From NCBI GenBank assembly GCA_964580455.1, contig CAZOKO010000011.1, forward strand, positions 1-38,277: a stretch of DNA of 38,277 nucleotides, written 5' to 3'. Positions 16,270 to 23,890 of the stretch are shown here, one piece after another. The translations under genes and the position numbers were made by a program. Source of the DNA: CAZOKO01 sp964580455 (GTDB lineage: Bacteria > Desulfobacterota > WTBG01). The notes beneath the pieces were generated by a model. The model saw nothing but the letters and a program-made list of their open reading frames with translations, made no database searches and was not told the DNA's origin. Position 1 is the first letter of the stretch, and the number at the start of each line of letters is the position of its first letter.

Positions 16270-17895
16270 ATGAAAGTCTTGTTGCTTGAACATCCGAGAG
16301 GGAGATCAGCTGTTCATTTCAATGATATTGCGAATACACCGCTTTCATCTTGCTTGACCTCAGGATATATTGCTTCATTACTTCAAGTAAATGATATCGA
16401 AACAGAGATACTTGATGCCAATCTTACCCGATATTCTTTCAGGCAAATGATAGAAGAAGTAATTGGGAAGGAATTTGATATTCTGGGAATACATCTTGTC
16501 TATAGCTGGGAATACACATCCGGTGTTTTGCATGCAATTGATGAGATAAGTCACAGCATAGAAGTTCCCATAATTTTGTATGGTTTCTATCCCACTTTTG
16601 ATTATGCGTCTATTTTGAAATCTCATCGTTTTATTGATTATACAATTATCGGAGAGCCGGAGTTTGTCTTCCTTCAGTTCTGTAAATTTCTGAAGAAAGG
16701 GAAAGATATAAAGGGTGTAAATGGTCTTGCGTGCAGAAATGGGAATGAACTGACAACAGCTAAAAAACAAAGTGTTATTGAAAATCTTGATCTGCTCCCA
16801 TTTCCCTATCGGACAAAGGAGCAATTAGATTATATTGGTGGAAACATACTGGGCAGCAGAGGGTGTTATGGTAATTGTACGTTCTGTTACATAAATAATT
16901 TTTATGGTAAAGGTTGTGGTTGGAGGGGGAGATCACCAGAGAATATCTACCAGGAGATAAAAACTGTTTTAAAAAGCCTGTCAACAAGGTATATCTATTT
17001 CGTTGATGCAAACTTCTTCGGGCAGAGAGGTCAGGGTCAGCTAAGGGCAGAAAAAATAGCTGAGTATTTGCAGGATGAGAAGGGACTCAAATTCGGGCTG
17101 GAATCCAGGGTTAATGACATACAGGAAGGGTCTCTTAAGGCACTGGTTCAAGCAGGTCTTCAGGATGTCTTTCTTGGTGTTGAAAGTGGTTCAAAACACA
17201 GCTTGAGACGTATGCGTAAAGGGACTACAGTTGAACAGGGTGTGAGAGCTATAGAGCTTTTAAGAAACTATGGTATAGAACCATACATTGGTTTTATTAT
17301 GTTTGAGTCTGATTCGGAATTGCAGGATGTAAGAGATAACTTAACTTTTCTAAAAAATAATAATTTACTCGAAAAACTTATCACCACAGTTGATCTTCTC
17401 TATCATCCACATATCGTTTTGATGGGAACGGATAGTTATATAAGCTTACAGAAGGAAAATAGAATGTCGTTTTCTCCCCACAGTTCTTATCAGGGAACGT
17501 TTTCTTTTAAGGACGAAAGAGTTCAATTTTTAGCTGATGTAGTATCCCCCCTCTGTCATTACCTTTTAACACAAATGGGCAGAAGTGATTCTCCCATATA
17601 CTGGCGCAGAAACGATTTAGATACAAACCATTGTTCCTGTAAAATATCTGACAGGTTAAACCAATGGTTATTGGAGTATTTTGAAGATATGTTAAGAAGG
17701 CTGGAATGCAGAGCTGTAGTTCTTACAGATGAAATAAAAAGCCGATATATAAATGAATCGATTGATTTAACAAACAAAATGATGCCCAGACCTGTAATTT
17801 CCGCAAAACCTGACATCGACTTTGATCAAAGGGGACAAGCCGGATGTCATTCACTCGGAAGCGGAAGTCCAGAAACGTTTAAAACTACCATTTGA
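16270..17895 (+). CDS. bzaD: B12-binding radical SAM methylase, probable BzaD
   Basis: This 541-residue protein has an N-terminal B12-binding (Rossmann-like) domain (residues 1-150: KVLLLEHPRG, GYIASLLQ, FDILGIHLVYSWEY). The radical SAM core carries C199, C203 and C206 in SRGCYGNCTFCY. FGLESRVNDI and FLGVESGSKHSLRRMRKGT follow, as in this class. Such enzymes often methylate unreactive carbons using methylcobalamin. Next to an O-methyltransferase and a ThiC paralogue inside a cob cluster, the best reading is BzaD, which methylates 5-methoxybenzimidazole at C6 in anaerobic lower-ligand synthesis. That assignment rests mainly on context. BzaE or another role is possible. Confidence 0.75.
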   Translation: MKVLLLEHPRGRSAVHFNDIANTPLSSCLTSGYIASLLQVNDIETEILDANLTRYSFRQMIEEVIGKEFDILGIHLVYSWEYTSGVLHAIDEISHSIEVPIILYGFYPTFDYASILKSHRFIDYTIIGEPEFVFLQFCKFLKKGKDIKGVNGLACRNGNELTTAKKQSVIENLDLLPFPYRTKEQLDYIGGNILGSRGCYGNCTFCYINNFYGKGCGWRGRSPENIYQEIKTVLKSLSTRYIYFVDANFFGQRGQGQLRAEKIAEYLQDEKGLKFGLESRVNDIQEGSLKALVQAGLQDVFLGVESGSKHSLRRMRKGTTVEQGVRAIELLRNYGIEPYIGFIMFESDSELQDVRDNLTFLKNNNLLEKLITTVDLLYHPHIVLMGTDSYISLQKENRMSFSPHSSYQGTFSFKDERVQFLADVVSPLCHYLLTQMGRSDSPIYWRRNDLDTNHCSCKISDRLNQWLLEYFEDMLRRLECRAVVLTDEIKSRYINESIDLTNKMMPRPVISAKPDIDFDQRGQAGCHSLGSGSPETFKTTI

Positions 17896-17927
17896 AATTA
17901 TGAGCATACTCGACCTAATAAACAGAA

Positions 17928-18944
17928 ATGACTAAAAATCAACTTAAAACTGGTATTAATACTGATGCAGAATATATTCTAAATCTGGCGCTTGGCTACC
18001 AGATTTCACAAGTTCTCTTTGCCGCAATAGATATGGACATCTTTACCATTTTGGAGAACGGAGCAAGGAATGTTGCGGAGATAGCAAAAGCAGTTGGATC
18101 TAATGAACAATCTCTGAGGAGACTTGTGAATGCCCTGGTTGCTTTGAACCTGCTGGAAACAAAGGATGGCATGTTACTCAATTCAAATATCTCCTCCCAA
18201 TATCTGGTTAAAGGAAATAGTGAGTATCTGGGAAATGCCATTCATCATACTGGTAACTTGTGGGATTTTTGGGAGGGGTTGAGTAAACAGATTAAGAGTG
18301 GGAAGGGGAAGCAGCCTGATGATGAATATCTGGGGGAATTTCCGCACAGGTTGAAAGACTATCTATCTGCTATGAATGACTTTGCAGAATTAAAGAAAGA
18401 TATAATAGCAGATGCCATTTCGATAAATAAATACAGAAAAATGCTGGATGTGGGATGTGGCCCCGGTACTTTTGCCATAAAGTTTGTAGAACGAAATCTA
18501 TTGCTCGATTGTACGATAATTGATTTAGAACCTAATCTTGCATATGCCAGGGAACTTATTAGCAAAAGTGGATATCAGGACAGGATTAACGTTTTACCAT
18601 GCCAATTATTAGAAGATGAAATTCCTGGAGATGGATATGATTTAATCTTTATTTCGAATCTCATTCACATATATGATGAAACAGAAGTGAGAAAGATTGT
18701 GGAAAAAATATGGAACAAAGCAACAAGATCTGGTGAGGTAATCATACACGACTACATATTGGATGATGATGGTCTGGGTCCATTAAGCGCCTCTCTTTTT
18801 GATATTAATATGTTTGTTGGCACTCCTAATGGCAAGTGTTATACCGTATTAGAAATAAAAGAATTGCTTAAGGAGCAGGGCGCCAAAAACGTCAGACAGA
18901 TACCTGTAGGTTTAGGTTCCTCTTTGCTAATAGGAGAAAAATAA
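17928..18944 (+). CDS. bzaC: SAM-dependent O-methyltransferase, probable BzaC
   Basis: The 338-residue protein has the two-part layout of plant/acetylserotonin-type O-methyltransferases. An N-terminal winged-helix dimerisation domain spans about residues 12-100 (ALGYQISQVLFAAIDMDIFT, NEQSLRRLVNALVALNLLE). The SAM domain has motif I MLDVGCGPGTFA at about 171-182, an acidic residue after beta-2 (IIDLEPN), and ISNLIHIYDE plus VIIHDYILDD further on. In the Eubacterium limosum bza pathway, BzaC methylates the hydroxyl of 5-hydroxybenzimidazole. The position directly between the radical SAM gene and the ThiC-like gene supports the same role here. The start has only a weak ribosome-binding site. Confidence 0.75.
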   Translation: MTKNQLKTGINTDAEYILNLALGYQISQVLFAAIDMDIFTILENGARNVAEIAKAVGSNEQSLRRLVNALVALNLLETKDGMLLNSNISSQYLVKGNSEYLGNAIHHTGNLWDFWEGLSKQIKSGKGKQPDDEYLGEFPHRLKDYLSAMNDFAELKKDIIADAISINKYRKMLDVGCGPGTFAIKFVERNLLLDCTIIDLEPNLAYARELISKSGYQDRINVLPCQLLEDEIPGDGYDLIFISNLIHIYDETEVRKIVEKIWNKATRSGEVIIHDYILDDDGLGPLSASLFDINMFVGTPNGKCYTVLEIKELLKEQGAKNVRQIPVGLGSSLLIGEK

Positions 18945-19057
18945 TAAATAAAACCTTAGTTTCATTCTTCGTGTTCTTCGTGGTTATAATTATTTTGGTT
19001 GCAGTTATGATACGCTGTGCGCAATGTTGTGAAATATTAGATTAGGAGGTAAAAAAA

Positions 19058-20368
19058 ATGGCAACATCTTTAGAAGAGGCATGTAAAGGAAATATTACTC
19101 CAGAAATGGAGGAGGTAGCAAAAGAGGAGAAGGTTAGAGCAGATTATGTGAGAGAAATGATTGCCCAGGGGAAAATTATTATGCCTCTGAATGTTAATCG
19201 AAAAAGTACAATAGTTGGAATAGGAAAGGGGTTATCAACAAAAATTAATGCCAGTATAGGGACATCTTCAGATATAATTAATATTGATAACGAAATCAAT
19301 AAGGCAATAGCGGCTGAAGAATGCGGAGCAGATACCCTGATGGAGTTGAGTGTAGGTGGCGATTTAGACCTTATTCGTCGTGAAATTCTTGCAGCCGTTA
19401 AACTCCCCGTAGGAAATGTGCCCCTGTATCAGGCCTTCTGTGAAGCTGCAAGAAAATATCATGACCCTAATAAGTTGTCAGAAGAGATGCTCTTTGATTT
19501 AATTGAAAAACAATGTGCTGATGGTATCTCTTTTATGGCTATCCATTGCGGGATTAATCTTTATACTATTGAAAGATTGAAAAATCAGGGATACCGATAT
19601 GGCGGACTGGTGTCAAAAGGAGGAACATCCATGGTAGGCTGGATGTTAGCTAATAATAAGGAGAATCCATTATATGAAAAGTTTGACCGCGTTGCATCCA
19701 TATTGAAAAAGTATGATGTTGTCTTGTCTCTGGGCAATGGTCTTCGAGCGGGTGCTATTCATGATTCCTTTGATCGAGCGCAGGTTCAGGAATTAATTCT
19801 CAATTGTGAGCTGGCTGAAATAGGCAGAAAAATGGGCTGTCAAATGATGGTGGAAGGGCCAGGGCACGTTCCACTGGATGAGATAGAAGCAAATATAATT
19901 TTACAGAAGAGGATGAGCAACGAAGCCCCCTATTATATGCTGGGTCCTCTTGCTACTGATATAACACCAGGTTATGATCATATCTCTTCTGCTATAGGTG
20001 CTGCCAGTTCTGCACGATACGGGGCAGACCTTATATGTTATATAACACCGGCTGAACACCTTGCCCTCCCGACTGTAGAAGACGTGCGTATAGGAGTAAA
20101 AGCTTCTAAAATAGCTGTTCATGTTGGCGACATGAATAAATATAAAGAATCTGGAAGAGCAAGGGATATGGAAATGAGCAAGGCAAGGAGAGATTCTGAC
20201 TGGGAGAAGCAGTTTAAATCTGCTCTTTTTGAAGAAGATGCACGTGAAATCAGAAAAAGTCGTGAGCCCCAGAATAAACGCACCTGCACAATGTGTGGAG
20301 AATTTTGCGCCAATGAAGGATCCTCACGACTCTTTAAAGACAATCTTGTTCCCGGTGAGAAACTTTAA
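19058..20368 (+). CDS. bzaF: ThiC-family enzyme, probable hydroxybenzimidazole synthase (BzaF type)
   Basis: This 436-residue radical SAM enzyme of the ThiC superfamily has EGPGHVPLDEI, LGPLATDITPGYDHI, YITPAEHLALP and a C-terminal iron-sulfur motif C410-x2-C413-x3-C417. ThiC converts aminoimidazole ribotide (AIR) to the thiamin pyrimidine. The paralogues BzaA/B/F turn AIR into 5-hydroxybenzimidazole. I favour the second reading because the gene sits among cob genes, bzaC and bzaD, and no TPP riboswitch (no CTGAGA box) precedes it. Core motifs also differ from the ThiC consensus that I know: MELSVGGD for MDLSTGGD and LGNGLRAG for LGDGLRPG. AGGAGGT lies 7 bases upstream. True ThiC remains the alternative. 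Confidence 0.72.
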   Translation: MATSLEEACKGNITPEMEEVAKEEKVRADYVREMIAQGKIIMPLNVNRKSTIVGIGKGLSTKINASIGTSSDIINIDNEINKAIAAEECGADTLMELSVGGDLDLIRREILAAVKLPVGNVPLYQAFCEAARKYHDPNKLSEEMLFDLIEKQCADGISFMAIHCGINLYTIERLKNQGYRYGGLVSKGGTSMVGWMLANNKENPLYEKFDRVASILKKYDVVLSLGNGLRAGAIHDSFDRAQVQELILNCELAEIGRKMGCQMMVEGPGHVPLDEIEANIILQKRMSNEAPYYMLGPLATDITPGYDHISSAIGAASSARYGADLICYITPAEHLALPTVEDVRIGVKASKIAVHVGDMNKYKESGRARDMEMSKARRDSDWEKQFKSALFEEDAREIRKSREPQNKRTCTMCGEFCANEGSSRLFKDNLVPGEKL

Positions 20369-20371
20369 TAA

Positions 20372-20404
20372 AGGATCCAGGATGCACGATGCAGGATACA
20401 TGAT
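20372..20404 (+). repeat. GATGC-type dispersed repeat, copy 2
   Basis: The segment AGGATCCAGGATGCACGATG continues as CAGGATACATGAT. Its last 17 bases, GATGCAGGATACATGAT (20388-20404), are identical to 29656-29672. It starts 3 bases after the ThiC-like gene's stop codon. Confidence 0.65.
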
Positions 20405-20439
20405 GAAAAGAAAGAATGCATAAATTCAATAATAAGTTA

Positions 20440-20505
20440 TCAGTTACCGGTTGTCAGTCGTCAGGATAATTGAATATATACTGAGAACTGTCAACTGTGG
20501 ACTGA
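20440..20505. repeat. Imperfect inverted repeat (TCAGTTNNCAGTTGTCAG type)
   Basis: TCAGTTACCGGTTGTCAGTC (from 20440) and the segment ending at 20505 are reverse complements at roughly 17 of 25 positions, separated by 16 bases. I recall repeats with CAGTTGTCAG words as common intergenic filler in environmental genomes. It lies just upstream of cbiP, whose ribosome-binding site follows at 20511. Confidence 0.5.
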
Positions 20506-20523
20506 ATACAAAGGAGCAAGTTA

Positions 20524-22071
20524 TTGGCAAAAGCGTTAATGGTTCAGGGGACCGGGTCACATGTTGGAAAAAGTTTATTGGTTACTGCCTTTTGTAGAAT
20601 ACTCAGGCAGGAGGGATATCGCGTAGCCCCCTTTAAAGCACAGAATATGGCCCTAAACTCTTTTGTCACAAAAGATGGTGGTGAGATGGGGCGTGCGCAG
20701 GTAGTTCAGGCTGAAGCTGCGAAAATTGAACCTTCTGTTGATATGAACCCAATACTGATTAAACCACAGTCTGATATAGGTGCACAGGTAATAATCCAGG
20801 GCAGGGCTGTTGGGAATTATTCAGCAATAGAATACTATCAATACAAAAAAGAGGCTATCAAATCGGTTAGAGAAAGCTACAATAGACTATCCAGCAATTT
20901 CGATATAATCCTGATTGAAGGAGCCGGCTCACCTGCAGAGATAAACTTGAAGAAGCATGACATCGTCAATATGAAAATAGCCAGGATGGCTAAAGCGCCG
21001 GTTCTGATTGTAAGTGATATTGATCGCGGGGGCGTCTTTGCTTCCCTTATTGGAACAATGGAGCTTTTAACTGAAAGCGAGAGAGACCTTGTAAAAGGAT
21101 TTATTATTAACAAGTTCAGGGGTGATCTTGATTTGCTAAAGCCGGGATTAACATTTTTAAAGAGGAAAACAGGTGTTAATGTACTTGGTGTTATTCCATT
21201 TTTAAAAGATATCTCCATACCGGATGAGGATAGCATTTCCCTTGAGAAAAAGAGAAGCAACATTGCTGGAAAAGGGTTAGATGTTGCTGTAGTGAAACTT
21301 CCTCATATCTCAAATTTTACTGACTTTGATCCCCTTGAAAAAGAAGATGGAGTTGCACTGCGATATGTTGAGACAGCAGTTGAGTTAAGAAATCCTGATC
21401 TGCTTATTATACCTGGCAGTAAAAATACCCTAGATGACCTTCAGTATCTTAAGAACAGCGGATATTTTAAAGAGATTATGAAGCTGAAGAAAGATGGTTG
21501 TACTATTTTGGGTATCTGCGGAGGTTTTCAAATGCTTGGTAAAACATTAAAAGATCCATATGGTGTAGAAAGCAGTTTAAAAAGCATTAATGGTTTAGGG
21601 CTTTTAGATATGGGAACTCAATTTGAGAGAAGAAAAGCTACTTTTCAGGTAGAGGCAGAGGAAGTTAACAATAATGAAGATAATAAATTCAGTGGAATAT
21701 TAAAAGGGTACGAGATTCATATGGGGAAAGCAAAGCTTAATAATGAAAAGAGTCTCTTCAGAATAAAAAAGAGGTCTGGTAAAAAATGTTCGTTTTATGA
21801 TGGTGCTATTTCCAGAGATGGGAAGGTTCTGGGTACTTATATTCATGGGATATTTGACAATGATCGGTTTAGAAGAAAATTTCTAAATAGTATAAACAAA
21901 AAAAGAAAGTTACCTTGCCCGGAAGTAGCGGGAGATTTTGAGTATGATTCTTTCAAAGAAGACCAGTACAATAAATTAGCTGATCTTATAAGCAGTAGTC
22001 TAAATATGAAGTATATTTTTAATCTAGTGGGAATCAAGAGTAAGCTGAATGTAAAAAGAGGTAATCAATGA
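20524..22071 (+). CDS. cbiP: Cobyric acid synthase
   Basis: CbiP/CobQ performs the four remaining amidations (b, d, e, g) of the corrin ring. The 515 residues contain the dethiobiotin-synthetase-like P-loop domain (VQGTGSHVGKS, APFKAQNMALNSFVT, RAQVVQAEAA, LIEGAGSPAEINL, VSDIDRGGVFASL). The class I amidotransferase domain follows, with the nucleophile cysteine in LGICGGFQMLG and a histidine in GTYIHGIFDN. The start codon is TTG. This is supported by AAGGAG 7 bases upstream and by the immediate MAKALMVQGTGSHVGKS family start. The 3' end overlaps the methyltransferase start in ATGA. Confidence 0.96.
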   Translation: MAKALMVQGTGSHVGKSLLVTAFCRILRQEGYRVAPFKAQNMALNSFVTKDGGEMGRAQVVQAEAAKIEPSVDMNPILIKPQSDIGAQVIIQGRAVGNYSAIEYYQYKKEAIKSVRESYNRLSSNFDIILIEGAGSPAEINLKKHDIVNMKIARMAKAPVLIVSDIDRGGVFASLIGTMELLTESERDLVKGFIINKFRGDLDLLKPGLTFLKRKTGVNVLGVIPFLKDISIPDEDSISLEKKRSNIAGKGLDVAVVKLPHISNFTDFDPLEKEDGVALRYVETAVELRNPDLLIIPGSKNTLDDLQYLKNSGYFKEIMKLKKDGCTILGICGGFQMLGKTLKDPYGVESSLKSINGLGLLDMGTQFERRKATFQVEAEEVNNNEDNKFSGILKGYEIHMGKAKLNNEKSLFRIKKRSGKKCSFYDGAISRDGKVLGTYIHGIFDNDRFRRKFLNSINKKRKLPCPEVAGDFEYDSFKEDQYNKLADLISSSLNMKYIFNLVGIKSKLNVKRGNQ

Positions 22072-22808
22072 TGAAGAGATATGCTGAGGGGGGAGATTTA
22101 ACTTACTGGTCAGCAGACCAAATAAAATCGTTTGAGTTTATGCAAAAGCTTGGTGTTCCCCAAAAGAGTGAGATGCTTAAATTTATGATTAATCTCCTCC
22201 CCTTTAAAAAAGCAAAACCACGCTTTTTGGAAATTGGAGGTGGTTTGGGGGTTTTTAGCAGGATGATCCTAAAAAAATACCCGCAGGCACGTTTTGTTTT
22301 TTCAGACGGTTCTTCTGGGATGATATTCAATGCTAAAAAAAGATTGTCTAAATACAAAAGTAACATTACCTTCCTTCAAAGAGATATTAATCATACTGAC
22401 TGGTTTGAAGGGATAACAGGTTCATTTGATGCTATTGTAAGTTCATGGTGTTTACACTATCTCTCAGATGGTAGAAGAAAACCATTCTTTAAGGAAATCT
22501 ATAAACTCCTTAAACCATCAGGGATTTTTATTTATGGTTGCTCCATACAACCGGAGAGCAAGAAATATTTACACCTCTACAATGTGTTTGAGACATCCAG
22601 AATACAAAATGATCTCAAGAAGATAGGTATGGAAGTTACTAAAAACCAGATAAAGGCAATGGCAGATAAAGGACATAGTAAGGCACGAATAAACCCAGCT
22701 TATTTTGATGAATACCTAAAGCTTATGAAAAGTGCAGGATTTTCATCTTCAGGATGTGTGTGGAAGTATCTTTTCAATGCTGTGTTTTTGGCACACAAAT
22801 TGAAATAG
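22068..22808 (+). CDS. Class I SAM methyltransferase of unknown target, coupled to cbiP
   Basis: The 246-residue protein has a Rossmann methyltransferase core: motif I FLEIGGGLGVFS at residues 53-64, the acidic end of beta-2 in FVFSDGSSGM, FLQRDINHTDW, IVSSWCLHYLSD, and LKPSGIFIYGCS. Residues 1-40 form a helical N-terminal cap. The start ATG overlaps the cbiP stop (ATGA), so the two are translationally coupled. The gene is the last of the cobamide cluster. The fold resembles BioC/UbiE-like enzymes, but none of the canonical cobalamin C-methyltransferase signatures is present. A role in lower-ligand or cobamide modification is inferred from position only. Confidence 0.85.
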   Translation: MMKRYAEGGDLTYWSADQIKSFEFMQKLGVPQKSEMLKFMINLLPFKKAKPRFLEIGGGLGVFSRMILKKYPQARFVFSDGSSGMIFNAKKRLSKYKSNITFLQRDINHTDWFEGITGSFDAIVSSWCLHYLSDGRRKPFFKEIYKLLKPSGIFIYGCSIQPESKKYLHLYNVFETSRIQNDLKKIGMEVTKNQIKAMADKGHSKARINPAYFDEYLKLMKSAGFSSSGCVWKYLFNAVFLAHKLK

Positions 22809-22814
22809 CAAAAG

Positions 22815-22829
22815 AAACGAGCTTCGTTT
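22815..22829. terminator. Weak hairpin between convergent genes
   Basis: AAACGA (22815-22820) and TCGTTT (22824-22829) form a 6-bp stem with a GCT loop between two convergent genes. No strong T run follows on either strand, so it is at best a weak bidirectional terminator. Confidence 0.3.
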
Positions 22830-22844
22830 AAAATTAAGTTATGG

Positions 22845-23861
22845 CTATTTCAATTTAGTCTTTCTACTACGTAGCATCTCAATAAAAACCTCCAGCTTCA
22901 TTCTATTTCTATTATCCAGAGATGATGGTCGATCACCCTCTATAGTTAGGACAGGAAGTCCTAAAATCTTTTTTATGATAGAATCTTCAATCTGCCTGAA
23001 GCAAAAAGATTGAACATAATGGATTAACCCATCAATTCTCCTCCGTGTAACTTCCTTTTTGATATCTTTAATTCGAGTAAAAATGTCATAAGGATAGGTA
23101 TATTTTAAATACTGCTCTGATATAGAAGCAGTAGGGTAGGGCATGCTGAACTGACGCTGCATTTCGTTAAATATAACTCTGGCATTTAATCTCTCGATAA
23201 AAGCATAGAGATCGTTAAATATTGTTGGAACTCCTAGATATCCTAGCCTTATTTCTTCTCGATAACCAGGCCGTTTCTTTAAGGACTTTAGGAAACTATC
23301 TATTTTACTTTCAAATGCTGTGAGGTCCTGGTTCATATCGCTGGTACAAACCTGAAAGAAATGATTCTCCTCGCCAGATACAGTATCCTCCTTCCATGTT
23401 AACTCGTCTATGTGATGAACCTTTTTCCGGATACAATCAAGTTCATATTTTGCATTCATACATTGCTCCTCATTTACATTATAGTACTCCATCAACTTCT
23501 TTAAGCTTATAGAGAGAAGCTTGGTATCCCTGTCATAAGGATAAAAAAATGGAATAACTTTAATTCCTTTAAACTGCAAAGTTTCCATAAGGGCATGTGT
23601 ATTACTGCAATCTCCCTGGGTGACGGCAATGACCTCTGAAACATTAGCTTGAAGAGCAACGCTGTATATCCCTTTAATCCAACTGCAGATATTTCTTGGG
23701 AATCCATCATTCTCCGCCATCTCCAGTAAATCATTTTTTGAGGGATGTGTTATAAAAACATTGTTGAGATCAACAGGAGTATTTTTAGCAGCAATCAGAA
23801 TTTCCAAAGGGATAGTTGTAGTAAACCCAACTGTATTCGTAGTATCGGTATTTTTAGACAT
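22845..23861 (-). CDS. 2-hydroxyacyl-CoA dehydratase D-component (HgdB/FldC) family protein
   Basis: The 338-residue protein fits the family that includes subunits of 2-hydroxyacyl-CoA dehydratases and benzoyl-CoA reductases, which ligate a [4Fe-4S] cluster. The visible pattern is VGFTTTIPLEILIAAKNTPVDL at the start, VIAVTQGDCSNTHAL (candidate cysteine ligand), a RLGYLGVPTIFNDLY block, and IDGLIHYVQSFCFRQIED followed by LPVLTIEGDRP. I chose ATG 23861. A longer frame to 23969 would overlap the phosphate transporter by 79 bases and has a non-family N-terminus. No second subunit, activator ATPase or CoA-transferase is adjacent. Many such orphan proteins have no known substrate. Confidence 0.82.
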   Translation of the reverse strand: MSKNTDTTNTVGFTTTIPLEILIAAKNTPVDLNNVFITHPSKNDLLEMAENDGFPRNICSWIKGIYSVALQANVSEVIAVTQGDCSNTHALMETLQFKGIKVIPFFYPYDRDTKLLSISLKKLMEYYNVNEEQCMNAKYELDCIRKKVHHIDELTWKEDTVSGEENHFFQVCTSDMNQDLTAFESKIDSFLKSLKKRPGYREEIRLGYLGVPTIFNDLYAFIERLNARVIFNEMQRQFSMPYPTASISEQYLKYTYPYDIFTRIKDIKKEVTRRRIDGLIHYVQSFCFRQIEDSIIKKILGLPVLTIEGDRPSSLDNRNRMKLEVFIEMLRSRKTKLK

Positions 23862-23890
23862 CTTCGGAAACTTTGCGAGCTTCGTGGTTA

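Noticed and set aside
18945..19057. TPP riboswitch before the ThiC-like gene
   Set aside because: No CTGAGA or thi-box core is present and the space is short. The region has only a CTTCGTG-type repeat and a strong ribosome-binding site.
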